Positions 19,067 to 27,525 of a stretch of DNA of 64,000 bases are shown here, piece after piece. A program made the position numbers and the translations under genes. The notes beneath the pieces are model-generated. The model was not told the DNA's origin and did not search any database. It was given only the letters and a program-made list of their open reading frames with translations. Origin of the DNA: Frigoriglobus tundricola (lineage in GTDB: Bacteria > Planctomycetota > Planctomycetia > Gemmatales > Gemmataceae); assembly GCF_013128195.2 (NCBI RefSeq), contig NZ_CP053452.2, positions 744,001 to 808,000 on the forward strand, written 5' to 3'. Numbering within the stretch: position 1 is the first letter of the stretch; every line of letters begins with the position of its first letter.

Positions 19067-19102
19067 GATCACGCCCGGCACAGGATGCGTCCGGGCGTGA
19101 TC
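19067..19102 (+). terminator. Terminator after the TPR gene
   Basis: A perfect 12-bp stem (19067-19078 with 19091-19102), loop of 12, followed by ATTTTC. It lies 93 bases after the TPR stop. Confidence 0.65.
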
Positions 19103-19141
19103 ATTTTCAGGAGGCCGTGAACGTGAGCGGCCTCTTGAACG

Positions 19142-19191
19142 CACGACGGGTCGGTGCGCGAGTTCCCAGCCCCGCGCACCGACCCGTCGTG
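19142..19191. terminator. Perfect 19-bp inverted repeat between convergent genes
   Basis: Arms 19142-19160 and 19173-19191 are exact reverse complements with a 12-base loop. It sits just past the stop of the minus-strand PRC-barrel gene and probably stops transcription from both sides. Confidence 0.6.
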
Positions 19192-19208
19192 TCTTCGAGG
19201 GCGCTCGG

Positions 19209-19667
19209 TTACGGCAAGCGGCGTTCCAGGCGCCGCAGTTCGCGCGGGGTCAGTCCGTACGTCCGGAAGATCTCGGTGCGGTACGTCGGGGCGTAGAACT
19301 GCGGGTAGGTCGTGACGGTGTACGTCGGGATCGCTTTGTACGCGTCGGCGGTGATGCCCAGGACGGCCGTCTTCTTCTCCAGATCGAACTTCGCGGCCTC
19401 CCACGGCACCGTGATCAGCTTGCTATCGTTGGTCGAGACGATCATGTACTCCAGGTTCCCGGCGTCGTCGAACACCAGATCTTCCACCGTACCGACCGCG
19501 GTGTTGTTCTGGATCAGGATCTTGGTGCCGAGAACCTGCTTGGCGCGGAAGGTGTTATTGACCGCCGCACCGGCGATCGGGCGCGGGGGGTCGGCCGCGA
19601 GAGCCGGCACGGTGCCCGCGGCGAGCAGGAAGGCGGCGGAGGCCGCGCGCAGGGTGTAGCACTTCAT
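19209..19667 (-). CDS. Exported PRC-barrel domain protein
   Basis: 152 residues. A signal peptide (MKCYTLRAASAAFLLAAG, then ALAADPP) is followed by a PRC-barrel-like domain with typical blocks: ASKVLGTKILIQN-like (RAKQVLGTKILIQN), VGTVEDLVFDDAGNLEYMIV, and ITVPWEAAKFD. The last 40 residues are Tyr/Thr/Arg-rich (YPQFYAPTYRTEIF). The start is fixed by the signal peptide and a GGAG ahead of it. PRC barrels bind RNA or protein partners; the exported versions common in planctomycetes have no known role. Confidence 0.8.
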   Translation of the reverse strand: MKCYTLRAASAAFLLAAGTVPALAADPPRPIAGAAVNNTFRAKQVLGTKILIQNNTAVGTVEDLVFDDAGNLEYMIVSTNDSKLITVPWEAAKFDLEKKTAVLGITADAYKAIPTYTVTTYPQFYAPTYRTEIFRTYGLTPRELRRLERRLP

Positions 19668-20135
19668 GGGGATCTCCAGGCGGGCGACGAGGGAGCCCCG
19701 ACCACATGCGGGGAGCACCGAGGTCGAGGCCCGCTGGTCGTTGCAATTCGCGCGCCCCGTTTCAGGCGGGGCCGAACGACATGCCGCGAACCCGCGTAAG
19801 TGTCCTATCGCGGTGGCCGATCGTTGGGCGAGGAGGGACCGATATCAGGCCCTTCAGGAGCTTGCCCAGACGGCGAAATCACCCGCGCCGGGCCGAATTC
19901 GGCGCAACCGGCGCCCCGACTGACCTTCTTCTCTTAGGCGGGCGCGGGTATCACTTAAAAAGCCGCTACTCTCCGCACCGATTCGTGGCCGGAACCATCG
20001 AACAATACATCGGGGGCGTTGGGTCGAACCTTCTGTCACAATTCTGCGTCCGTGGAACGTTCTTCTGCCGCGGGCGCTCCTAGAATGGTGACAGAGGGGC
20101 GACCGCCCTCCCCCTCACTCAATCCGGGAGCCACC
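19668..20135. other. Divergent intergenic region, nothing recognised
   Basis: About 470 bases between the PRC-barrel gene (minus) and the DUF2203 gene (plus). It must hold the promoters of both; I see no clear -10/-35 pair or repeat. Confidence 0.4.
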
Positions 20136-20633
20136 ATGAGCAACACGCCCAACCGTGCCGGTAACTCGGCCGGAAAGCCTCGCAAGAAAGAGGTCACTCT
20201 GGACCTCTCGACGGCCCGTCAGATGCTTCCGCTGGTCAAGAGCATCGTGACGGACATCGTGAACTCGCGGCGGGCGCTCAACAAGCTCACGCCGGAACAG
20301 GACCGCCTCGAGCGCCAGCGCCGCGAACTGGTCTGGCAGGAGCGGCAGCGGCGGTACCAGATCATCGACGAGATCGCGGCGGCCGAAAAGGCGCTGGCCA
20401 CGGCCCTCGGCGAACTGAACAACCTGGGCATCAGCCTGGTGGACGATGAGGCCGGGGAAGTGGACTTCCCCACGAAGGTGAACGGCCGGACGGCCGCGTT
20501 CTCCTGGCTGATGGGCGAGGACGGCCTGCGGCACTGGCACTACACGGACGAAGAGTCCCGCCGCCCCATTCCGGCCGACTGGGACAAGGCCGGTGCCGTC
20601 ACCCCGACCCGCTATCGCGGCGGACAGCCGTAA
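20136..20633 (+). CDS. DUF2203 family protein
   Basis: 165 residues from the ATG at 20136 (CGGGAG upstream). After a short basic N-terminus comes the DUF2203 layout: STARQMLPLVKSIVTDIV, a long charged coiled-coil helix (RLERQRRELVWQERQRR), then LNNLGISLVDDEAGEVDFP and FSWLMGEDGLRHWHY. The family is small, cytosolic and of unknown function, widespread in planctomycetes and Gram-positives. It is followed by a clear terminator. Confidence 0.82.
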   Translation: MSNTPNRAGNSAGKPRKKEVTLDLSTARQMLPLVKSIVTDIVNSRRALNKLTPEQDRLERQRRELVWQERQRRYQIIDEIAAAEKALATALGELNNLGISLVDDEAGEVDFPTKVNGRTAAFSWLMGEDGLRHWHYTDEESRRPIPADWDKAGAVTPTRYRGGQP

Positions 20634-20660
20634 GTCGTACACACCACTCACGCACTCACC

Positions 20661-20687
20661 GGGCCGCGACCTCATCCGTCGCGGCCC
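20661..20687 (+). terminator. Terminator after DUF2203 gene
   Basis: A perfect 10-bp stem (GGGCCGCGAC and its complement) with a 7-base loop, followed by GTTTCGTTGTT; 28 bases past the stop codon. Confidence 0.75.
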
Positions 20688-20699
20688 GTTTCGTTGTTA

Positions 20700-21004
20700 C
20701 GAGAATATCGGGTCCGAGGCGCGCCGCGTTCGTGCCGTATCGATTGTGCTTTTCAGGCCCACCGTGAAGGCGCCCGTTTTTGTATTTTTTACCTCCAGTC
20801 GTTTGCACCCGCCGCGCCCGTGGACTAAACATTGGGTGTCCCCGAAGTCGGGTCCGCGAGGGCCGGACGGAACGGACAGCCGGGTCGCAGATTTTGTGCG
20901 ATCCGGTGGCTAGTTTCGATTCGGGCTTTTACCGTTCCGAGGGGGGAACGGTTTAGGCTGCCAGGCTACCGAAGGGATGGACGGGACCCGTAAGTACGCT
21001 TGGT
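20700..21004 (+). other. Gene-free, hairpin-rich stretch; possible non-coding RNA
   Basis: No protein gene is seen, yet it ends in two consecutive terminators (21005-21040, 21054-21090) although the DUF2203 mRNA already stops at 20687. Hairpins are visible at about 20884-20910 (GGGTCGCA...TGCGATCC) and 20932-20954 (CCGTTCC...GGAACGG). A short part (GGCTGCCAGGCTACCG) recalls one half of c-di-GMP-I riboswitches, but the other conserved half is absent. A small RNA or a leader of the secA-like gene is possible. Confidence 0.3.
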
Positions 21005-21040
21005 ACACGGGGCGGGGTCACACCCGCCCCGTGTTAATTT
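21005..21040 (+). terminator. First of two tandem terminators
   Basis: A 12-bp stem (21005-21016 with 21023-21034) followed by TAATTTTTG. Confidence 0.75.
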
Positions 21041-21053
21041 TTGCGCGACTACT

Positions 21054-21090
21054 GAAGCCCACGAACTGGTGTTCGTGGGCTTCGTTTATT
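21054..21090 (+). terminator. Second tandem terminator
   Basis: A perfect 13-bp stem (21054-21066 with 21071-21083), loop TGGT, followed by GTTTATTTA. With the preceding hairpin it blocks read-through into the secA-like gene. Confidence 0.75.
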
Positions 21091-21269
21091 TAAAGAGACT
21101 CGTGCGGTCTCAAGTCGTAAGTCGTGAAGCCAAAGACTGGAGCGGGCCCGGGCTATCGACTTGTTGACTTGTGACTCCACTCGGGCGCGTGTGTGGAACG
21201 GCGCCCAGTGGCGTTCGGCCCGGCCGCCCGCTATGGTGGAGCGGACGATCCGTTGTGGAGGAACCCGAA

Positions 21270-23279
21270 ATGAGTACCGCCGCCCCATCGGCCCCCGAAC
21301 ACGCGGAACCGCCGCCGCGGGTGATCGAAAGCACGCCCGGCCGGCTCGGCGGGTGGTCGCGGAACGCCGCCGTTTCCCGCGTCGGCCCGCCGTGGCACAG
21401 CCGGCTGTCCCGCGCCGCCCTCGTGATCCCCAAGGTGCGCCACTTCGAAAAGGAGTACCGCGACCTGCCCGACGAGCGGCTCACCGAAATCAGCATGGAG
21501 CTGCGGGGCAAGGCCCGCGGCAAGTGGGACCTGGACGCGATGCTCCCGCAGGCGTTCGGGCTGGTCTCGGTCGCCATTCAGCGGGTGCTCCGCATCCGGC
21601 CGTTCGACGTGCAGCTCGCGGCCGGCACGGTCATGCACTTCGGCGGCCTCGTCGAGCTCGCGACCGGTGAGGGCAAGACCGTCAGCGCGTCGGCCCCGGC
21701 GTACCTCAACGCGCTCTCCGGCAAGGGCGTCCACGTCACCACCGTCAACGACTACCTCGCCAAGCGCGACGCCGAGTGGATCGGCCCGGTGTACAAGAAG
21801 CTCGGCCTGACCGTCGGCGTGCTCCAACAGAAGATGGAGGAGCCCGACAAGATCGCCGCGTACAAGGCGGACATCACCTACGGCACCGCGGCCGAGTTCG
21901 GGTTCGACTTCCTCCGCGACCGGCTCAAGTTGCGCGGCGGGCAGGCGCAGGCCGCCCCGTTCTGGGCCGCGTGGACCGGGGGCGGCGGGCGGCTCGACCC
22001 GCGCGTCCAGCGGCCCCTGCACTACGCCATCGTGGACGAGGCGGACAGCATCTTCATCGACGAGGCGAAGACGCCGCTGATCATCGCCAACCCCACCCGG
22101 CTGGCCGAGCCGGAGGAGCAGGTGGTGTTCAAGTGGGCCGACGCGCTGGCCCGGAAGATGAAGCGCGACGAGCACTTCCTGATGAACGCCAAGAAGGACA
22201 AGGTCGAGCTGACCGACGCCGGCAAGCACCTGGTGCGGTACTCGAGCCCGCCCACCGGCAAGCACGCCAAGGCGATGGACAAGCTGCTCGAGGCGGTCGA
22301 GCGCGGGCTGCACGCGCACTACCGGTTCACCCGCGACCACCACTACCTGGTGAACGCCGAGGGCAAGGTCGTCATCATCGACGAGGGCACCGGCCGCCCG
22401 ATGCCCGACCGGCACTGGCGCGACGGCCTGCACCAGGCCGTGGAGGCAAAGGAGGGCGCGCCGATCAACGTGGCGAGTTCGCACGCCGCCCAGGTCACGT
22501 TCCAGAACTTCTACCGGCTGTACGACAAGCTCGCCGGCATGTCCGGGACCCTGATGCCCAACTTCTGGGAGCTGCGCAAGGTGTACCGGCGGTGGACGAC
22601 CCGCGTCCCGACGAACAAGCCGTCCCGGCGCGAGGTGATGCCGGACGCGGTGTTCCCGACCGAGGCCGCAAAGTTCGGCGCGGTGGTGGCGGCGACACAG
22701 GAGATGCTCCGCGCCGGGCGGCCGGTCCTGATCGGCACGCGCACGGTGGACGCGTCCAAGAAGATCAGCGCGCAGCTCACCGCCGCCGGCGTAACGCACC
22801 AGGTGCTCAACGCCGAGCAGAACGTGAGCGAGGCGGAGGTCATCGCGCGGGCCGGGCAGCCGGGCACCGTCACGGTAGCGACGAACATGGCCGGGCGCGG
22901 CACCGACATCAAGTTGGGGCCGGGCGTGGCCGAGGCCGGCGGGCTGCACGTGATCGGCACCGAGCGGCACGAGGCGGCGCGGATCGACCGGCAGTTGAGC
23001 GGCCGCGCCGGGCGCCAGGGCGACCCCGGCAGCGCCCAGTTCATGCTCTCGCTCGAGGACCAGCTCCTCGAAGGGCTGGGGGTGGCCAAGATGCGGGAAC
23101 TGGTCGAACTGGGCCGGACCGGGGGCACCCGCGACTGGAACGCGTTCGCCCCGCTGTTCCTGCTCGCCCAGCGCCGGTTAGAGGCCCGGCACTACCGCCA
23201 GCGGCTCGATCTGATGAACTACGACAAGCAGCGCCAGGAAATGCTTCAGGACCTGGGCGCCGACCCCTACGTCGATTGA
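21270..23279 (+). CDS. Short SecA-like preprotein translocase ATPase
   Basis: 669 residues from an ATG preceded by GGAGGA. It has the SecA motor: Walker A TGEGKT (132-137), VTTVNDYLAKRDAEW, TYGTAAEFGFDFLRD, the DEAD-type VDEADSIFIDEAKTPLI (255-271), NBD2 motifs VLIGTRTVDASKK, ATNMAGRGTDI and QLSGRAGRQGDPG. Canonical SecA is about 830-1000 residues; here only ~75 residues follow NBD2, so the helical wing/scaffold is cut down and the C-terminal zinc/SecB-binding tail is absent. It therefore resembles an accessory (SecA2-like) paralogue rather than the housekeeping enzyme. It has its own transcription unit. Confidence 0.85.
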   Translation: MSTAAPSAPEHAEPPPRVIESTPGRLGGWSRNAAVSRVGPPWHSRLSRAALVIPKVRHFEKEYRDLPDERLTEISMELRGKARGKWDLDAMLPQAFGLVSVAIQRVLRIRPFDVQLAAGTVMHFGGLVELATGEGKTVSASAPAYLNALSGKGVHVTTVNDYLAKRDAEWIGPVYKKLGLTVGVLQQKMEEPDKIAAYKADITYGTAAEFGFDFLRDRLKLRGGQAQAAPFWAAWTGGGGRLDPRVQRPLHYAIVDEADSIFIDEAKTPLIIANPTRLAEPEEQVVFKWADALARKMKRDEHFLMNAKKDKVELTDAGKHLVRYSSPPTGKHAKAMDKLLEAVERGLHAHYRFTRDHHYLVNAEGKVVIIDEGTGRPMPDRHWRDGLHQAVEAKEGAPINVASSHAAQVTFQNFYRLYDKLAGMSGTLMPNFWELRKVYRRWTTRVPTNKPSRREVMPDAVFPTEAAKFGAVVAATQEMLRAGRPVLIGTRTVDASKKISAQLTAAGVTHQVLNAEQNVSEAEVIARAGQPGTVTVATNMAGRGTDIKLGPGVAEAGGLHVIGTERHEAARIDRQLSGRAGRQGDPGSAQFMLSLEDQLLEGLGVAKMRELVELGRTGGTRDWNAFAPLFLLAQRRLEARHYRQRLDLMNYDKQRQEMLQDLGADPYVD

Positions 23280-23311
23280 TCTGCGGTCCGGCAGGTGCGG
23301 TCTGTTTTCTG

Positions 23312-23379
23312 TTTGTGTGGTACCGGCTTTCGAGCCGGTGCGTCCAGGCACACTGGCTCGAAAACCGGTACCACACAAA
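23312..23379. terminator. 29-bp inverted repeat between convergent genes
   Basis: Arms 23312-23340 and 23351-23379 are reverse complements with two mismatches and a 10-base loop. It lies between the secA-like stop and the transglutaminase stop, suiting a two-way terminator. Its length and near-perfection suggest a dispersed repeat. Confidence 0.65.
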
Positions 23380-23467
23380 TCCGACAGCCGCAACCGGATC
23401 GTGAATCAGACGAGCGCGGATCGTGTCTTCAGCCCGCGGGGCTGGGATTCCTGAGCCCCGGGAACGC

Positions 23468-24415
23468 TTATTGCTGCTGGCTCTGTTGCTGGCGCAGCGC
23501 TTTGGGCTGGGCCTTTTGGGGCGGTCCCGCGGTCATGCCGGGTGCGAACCACGCGGCCCCGGCCGGTTCCACGAGCGCGTCCGGTACGCGGTCCACCGGC
23601 CGGACGCCCACCGCCACCCCGATCGCCTCGCTCGCGGTTCCCTTCCACACGCCGCGGTTCGGCGGCACGTCCGAGAAATCGCGGCCGACAGCGGTGACGA
23701 CGTGTTCCGACCCGACCCACCGGCCGTGCGTCGGGTCGATGTTCGCCCACCCGATTTCCGGCCCGCCCCAGACCTGTGCCCAGGCGTGCGTCGCGAGTTC
23801 GCCGGGCTGGTGCACGTACCCGCTGACGTACCGGGCGGGCAGGCCGCGCAACCGGGCCGCGGCCAGGAACAGGTGCGTGAAGTCCTGGCACACCCCGCGC
23901 CCGAGTTCCAGCGCTTCCGACACGCGCGTGTGCGCCTCGGTTACGAGCTTCTCGTACTGGAGGTGGGCGCGGACCGCGGCCATCACCGCCTCGGCGGCGT
24001 CCCGCACGCTCCCGCCGTCGGTGATGGGAACGGCCGCGGCGAACGCCCGCACGGGGCCGGCGAAGTCCACTTGCGGACTGGGGCGGAGGAACTCGGCCGC
24101 GTCCACCTGCCGCGTCACGTCCGTCGGGTGCGGGACGGCCGCGAGCGCCTCCGCCGCCGGGCGGCGGTGGACGCGGACGCACGCGGTCGACGAGATCAGC
24201 ACCTCGGAGTGCGGGGCGAACAGGTTGAACAGTTCGACCTTGTTCCCGAACCCGTCCCGGTAACTGGTGACCGGCGTGACGGGAACGACGCGCAGCCGGT
24301 ACCCCAGCACCGTTTGGTCGTCCTGCGACGGGGGGGCCGTGCGCACCTCAATCACGGCCTCCGAAACCGGAGCGGTATAGGTGAGCCGGGTCTCGTGATC
24401 GATCAGTAGCAGCAT
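23468..24415 (-). CDS. Transglutaminase-like cysteine protease domain protein
   Basis: 315 residues. An N-terminal beta domain (LLLIDHETRLTYTAPVSEAVIEVR, read in two pieces; the bacterial transglutaminase N-region) precedes the catalytic core with the full triad: Cys176 in GRGVCQDFTH, His210 in ATHAWAQVW and Asp227 in NIDPTHGRW. The Pro/Gln-rich C-terminus ends in a Gln run. The start at MLLLIDHETR fits the family start. The alpha-E gene is immediately upstream on the same strand. The pair usually accompanies a circularly permuted ATP-grasp gene and may work in peptide-bond formation or cleavage; that partner is not here. Confidence 0.88.
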   Translation of the reverse strand: MLLLIDHETRLTYTAPVSEAVIEVRTAPPSQDDQTVLGYRLRVVPVTPVTSYRDGFGNKVELFNLFAPHSEVLISSTACVRVHRRPAAEALAAVPHPTDVTRQVDAAEFLRPSPQVDFAGPVRAFAAAVPITDGGSVRDAAEAVMAAVRAHLQYEKLVTEAHTRVSEALELGRGVCQDFTHLFLAAARLRGLPARYVSGYVHQPGELATHAWAQVWGGPEIGWANIDPTHGRWVGSEHVVTAVGRDFSDVPPNRGVWKGTASEAIGVAVGVRPVDRVPDALVEPAGAAWFAPGMTAGPPQKAQPKALRQQQSQQQ

Positions 24416-24505
24416 CGGGAACCTGCGGGTCTGTTTTATCGTGTACGGAACCGGAGCCGCCCGGCACGAAACACCGAACACCAGTTCACACGCGGTCGTG
24501 GGAAA

Positions 24506-24606
24506 GTCTGGTCCTGTGACCGCGGTCGGTATCGCGACACGAAGCACCGCGGAGCGATTTCGCGCGTGTCGCAGCGGGCCAGGGGCCCGCGGTCCCGGGA
24601 CCAGAC
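24506..24606 (-). promoter_or_regulatory. Nested hairpins between alpha-E and transglutaminase genes
   Basis: Outer arms 24506-24514 and 24598-24606 are exact complements (GTCTGGTCC/GGACCAGAC), extended imperfectly by TGTGACCGCGG against CCCGCGGTC, with an inner GCGACACG/CGTGTCGC pair. It fills the ~200-base gap between the two genes and could uncouple their expression or mark an internal promoter. Confidence 0.4.
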
Positions 24607-24617
24607 ACGACCGCGTA

Positions 24618-25616
24618 TCAGGTGCGGAAGTAGGCGAGGTGGATCTCGCGGCCGACGGCGGCACACGTGGCCTGGACGCTGTTGAGGAAGCCGTCGAGGT
24701 TGCGCTGGAACAGGTCGTCCACGTCCATGTACCGCAGGTCGGAGTCGAGTTTGCCCAGGTGCCGCTCGGCCGCCGTGCCGAACCGCGACCCGCCCGACAC
24801 GCACCGGAGCGACTCCAGGCACCGGGCGACCCCGAACCGCATGCTCCGCGGGAACGCCTCTTCCAACAACAGGTACCGCACGACCCCGACCGGGTCCACC
24901 CGGGCGTGCGCTTGTTTCAGGTACGCCTCGTGCGCGGACGTGCCGCGGAGCAGGCTGGCCCAGTGCGCCGCCGGGGCGGCCGGTTCGTCCGCGGCGGCGC
25001 CCGCGGGCACGACCTCACCGGGGGCGGAGGCGTGGACGTTGATGACCCGGCTGAGCATGTCCACGCGCTCCAGGTGGCGGCCGATCTGGAGGAAGTGGTA
25101 CGCCTCGGTGTGCGGCAGGGTGCCGTCCGCGAGGGCGGCGAACAGGACGCACTCGCGGCGCACGCGGGCCAGGAACCGGGACGGGCTGGCCTCGAACCGG
25201 GCGTGCGCCCGCGGGCTGTTGAGGAACAGGTGGAGCTTGTTCAACTGGCTCCACGTCTCGCCGGTCACGGCCTCTTGCGTGCCGCGGGCGTTCTCGCGGG
25301 CGCCGGCGACCGACGCGCAGATCGACGCCCCGCCCGTCCGGTCGAAGGTGAGGAACCGGAGGACCGCGTCTCGACGCTCGGCCGCCGGCCGGTCGATGCC
25401 GGTATCCGGGAGCGGGTCGGCCGCCTCCCAGGACGCGGCGAACGCGTCCCGCACGTTGAGCATCAGCAGGACGTCGTCGAGGGGGCCGCCGCCGTCCGCC
25501 CGCGCCGCGCCCTCGAGTTCCATCGAGTGGGCGTCTTCGAGCAACCGCGTCAGCCCCTCGGCCCGTTCGACGTAGCGGCTGATCCAGTACAAGTTCTCCG
25601 CGACGCGGCTGAGCAT
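24618..25616 (-). CDS. Alpha-E domain protein (DUF403)
   Basis: 332 residues, all helical, starting with the family signature MLSRVAENLYWISRYVERAEG, later SFLLAR-like RFLARVRRECVLFAALADGTL and FLQIGRHLERVDMLSRVI, then RFGVARCLESLRCVSGG. Alpha-E proteins occur with transglutaminase and ATP-grasp partners in an uncharacterised peptide-ligase/protease system. The gene precedes the transglutaminase on the same strand. Confidence 0.9.
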   Translation of the reverse strand: MLSRVAENLYWISRYVERAEGLTRLLEDAHSMELEGAARADGGGPLDDVLLMLNVRDAFAASWEAADPLPDTGIDRPAAERRDAVLRFLTFDRTGGASICASVAGARENARGTQEAVTGETWSQLNKLHLFLNSPRAHARFEASPSRFLARVRRECVLFAALADGTLPHTEAYHFLQIGRHLERVDMLSRVINVHASAPGEVVPAGAAADEPAAPAAHWASLLRGTSAHEAYLKQAHARVDPVGVVRYLLLEEAFPRSMRFGVARCLESLRCVSGGSRFGTAAERHLGKLDSDLRYMDVDDLFQRNLDGFLNSVQATCAAVGREIHLAYFRT

Positions 25617-25825
25617 GGGGTGAAAACTCGGTTGTTGATGCGAGTATGTGCTCGTTCGGCTCGCGAGCGATCACGCTCATCGGCCGCGGCGCGGTCACCA
25701 AACAACGTACGGGCAGCGGGTCGGTGCAGCAGCGAATCACATCTCATGGTCCCAGTGGCGCCGGGCCGGACCTGTCGTCAACGTCAAACGGCATCCGGGT
25801 TGCCCCTGTCCCAATCGTGGATCTT

Positions 25826-26110
25826 TCAGTCGCTGCTGGAGCGCGACACCCACGAAGCGGGAGCAGACCGGCCCGTCGCCAGAGTGGCCACGAGCTGCGC
25901 ACGTGCGACCAGACCCACGCATATTATTGCGGCACCGACCTGTATGCCAGCAGCTTGTTCGGCCACGTTCTCGATAACAATCGCACCACGCCTCTCGAAC
26001 AGGACCTGGGGCGCCGCGCCGGTCGCGGCCCTCGACGGCTGGGGCGGTGGGGCGAGGGGTTCCGTGCCCGGCGCCGGCGGATGTGCGAGGTCTTTGATCG
26101 TAGTCATCAC
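25826..26110 (-). CDS. Small single-span membrane protein, unknown
   Basis: 94 residues starting at tandem ATGs with GGAGCG upstream. A Pro/Ala-rich hydrophilic N-terminus is followed by one hydrophobic segment (AAGIQVGAAIICVGLVARA) and a short Ser/Arg tail. No family is recognised. Its first codons and upstream 20 bases are duplicated in inverted orientation 60 bases away (see 26091-26209), which supports this start. Confidence 0.5.
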   Translation of the reverse strand: MMTTIKDLAHPPAPGTEPLAPPPQPSRAATGAAPQVLFERRGAIVIENVAEQAAGIQVGAAIICVGLVARAQLVATLATGRSAPASWVSRSSSD

Positions 26111-26209
26111 GCTCCGTGTGATGTCCGCTCAGGTCGGAGGTGTGTCGCTCATCTCGGAACCGCGTGGGGCCGGGGACATCACGCGGAGCGTGGTGACTAC
26201 GATTAAGGA
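26091..26209. repeat. Inverted duplication of a gene start and its ribosome-binding region
   Basis: Arms of 36 bases at 26091-26126 and 26174-26209 are reverse complements with four differences, all transitions. Each arm has GGAGCGTG, then the start codons (ATGATG on minus, GTGGTG on plus), then ACTACGAT and a Lys-Asp pair. Thus two divergent reading frames begin with the same residues (MTTIKD). The 47 bases between the arms would hold both promoters or an operator. Confidence 0.75.
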
Positions 26210-26339
26210 TCCGCTCCGGCCCTTGGCGTTACGACTTGAGATTCATCTAGACGTTCAATCGAAGCCCCCCCGATCGGGAACGCGCCATTTCGGCCGTGAA
26301 CCTGCTACACCAGCGGTGTGTCCGTGCGCCGTTCCATGA
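26190..26339 (+). CDS. Possible short divergent paralogue, 49 residues
   Basis: Opens with GTGGTG inside the right arm of the inverted duplication, reads VVTTIKDPLRPLALRLEIHL, and stops at 26339. Only the first six residues match the minus-strand partner; the rest lacks the membrane segment. It may be a truncated copy or a non-coding relic. Confidence 0.3.
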   Translation: MVTTIKDPLRPLALRLEIHLDVQSKPPRSGTRHFGREPATPAVCPCAVP

Positions 26340-26407
26340 AAGGCCGGGGCATTCGGGGTGGTACCCTCGGGTGCCTGATCGGACCGGCCGGTACCACAGG
26401 AAGTGCA

Positions 26408-27385
26408 ATGGGCTCCGAACCGCCGTCCCGGATCAAACTGCTTCTCGCGTTCGCCGCGATTTACGTGCTCTGGGGCTCGACTTACCTCGCCATCCGACTG
26501 GCGATCGACACCCTTCCCCCGTTCCTCATGGCCGGTACCCGGTTCCTCATCGCCGGGAGTGCTCTTTACGCACTCAGCCACCGACAAGCCGGCCCGCGCC
26601 CGACCGGGCGGCACTGGCGCAACGCGACGGTCGCCGCGGTCCCGCTCTTCGTGATCGGAAACGGCGGCGTTACCTGGGCCGAGCAAGCGATTCCGTCCGG
26701 GGCCGCCGCGCTCGTGATCGCCACCCTTCCCGCGTGGCTGTTGCTCCTTGATTGGGTGTACGGCGGGCGCACGGGGCCTCGCTGGATCGAGGTCCTCGGT
26801 ATCGGGTCCGGGCTCGCCGGGGTGGCGGCGCTCTCCGCACCGGGGGGGATCGATCCGGTCGGGGCGGGGGTGCTGTTGCTGGCGGCCGTGGCTTGGGCGA
26901 TCGGGTCGCTGTTCAACCGATACGCGCACCTGCCCGCCTCTCCCGTCCTCACGTCCGGAATGCAGATGCTCGCGGGCGGAGTCATCATGGTCGCGGTCGG
27001 GCTCGCGCTGGGCGAGGGGGGGCGCCTGGACCCCGGTGGCGTGTCGGGACGATCGATCGCGGCCGTGATGTACCTGGTCGCCGTTGCAGTGGTGGCCCTG
27101 CCGGCGTACACGTGGCTACTGTCCGTCACGTCCCCGGCGCTGGTGGGAACATATGCGTTCGTCAACCCGGTGGTCGCGGTGCTGCTGGGCTGGGCCGCGC
27201 TGGGCGAAGCGGTGACCGGGCGGACGGCACTGGCCGCGGCGCTGGTCGTCTCCGGGGTCATGCTGCTGGTTTGGCCGCGGCGACGGACCGCGCGCCGGGC
27301 CGAAGCCCCGCGTGCGCCCGAGACTGAGTGTGTTGTGGTAATCGGGTCCGCAGGGGGAGAAGGTGGTGGGACGGGACGAGACTGA
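26408..27385 (+). CDS. EamA/DMT-family exporter
   Basis: 325 residues from an ATG with AGGAAG upstream, with ten hydrophobic segments in two EamA repeats: first repeat with FAAIYVLWGSTYLAIRLAID and FLIAGSALYALS, second beginning LLLAAVAWAIGSLFNRYA and ending with SVTSPALVGTYAFVNPVVAVLLGW. It resembles the YedA/RhaT-like drug/metabolite exporters. The tail after the last helix is basic and variable. Its end overlaps the start of the interrupted fsr gene by 23 bases, so the two formed an operon. Confidence 0.9.
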   Translation: MGSEPPSRIKLLLAFAAIYVLWGSTYLAIRLAIDTLPPFLMAGTRFLIAGSALYALSHRQAGPRPTGRHWRNATVAAVPLFVIGNGGVTWAEQAIPSGAAALVIATLPAWLLLLDWVYGGRTGPRWIEVLGIGSGLAGVAALSAPGGIDPVGAGVLLLAAVAWAIGSLFNRYAHLPASPVLTSGMQMLAGGVIMVAVGLALGEGGRLDPGGVSGRSIAAVMYLVAVAVVALPAYTWLLSVTSPALVGTYAFVNPVVAVLLGWAALGEAVTGRTALAAALVVSGVMLLVWPRRRTARRAEAPRAPETECVVVIGSAGGEGGGTGRD

Positions 27386-27517
27386 TACACGAGCTGAGGA
27401 ACCTGGTACACGCGACGGGGCTGTGTTTGCGATCCTGGTCGCGCTCTCCGTGTCGCACCTGCTCAACGACACGATCCAGTCGCTGATCGCGGCGGTGTAC
27501 CCGATCCTGAAGGACAC

Positions 27518-27525
27518 CTACGCGC
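27518..27525 (+). repeat. Target-site duplication, left copy (CTACGCGC)
   Basis: Eight bases identical to 28737-28744 on the other side of the IS1-like element; 8 bp fits IS1-family elements. Confidence 0.85.

Noticed and set aside
20925..20985. Possible c-di-GMP-I riboswitch
   Set aside because: GGCTGCCAGGCTACCG resembles the 3' half, but the conserved GACGCAAAGC part and the 5' half are absent, and no suitable gene follows before the terminators.
24441..26339. Single 632-codon plus-strand gene across the alpha-E and small membrane genes
   Set aside because: It is antisense to clear alpha-E motifs; only its last 50 codons (26190-26339) are kept as a weak candidate.
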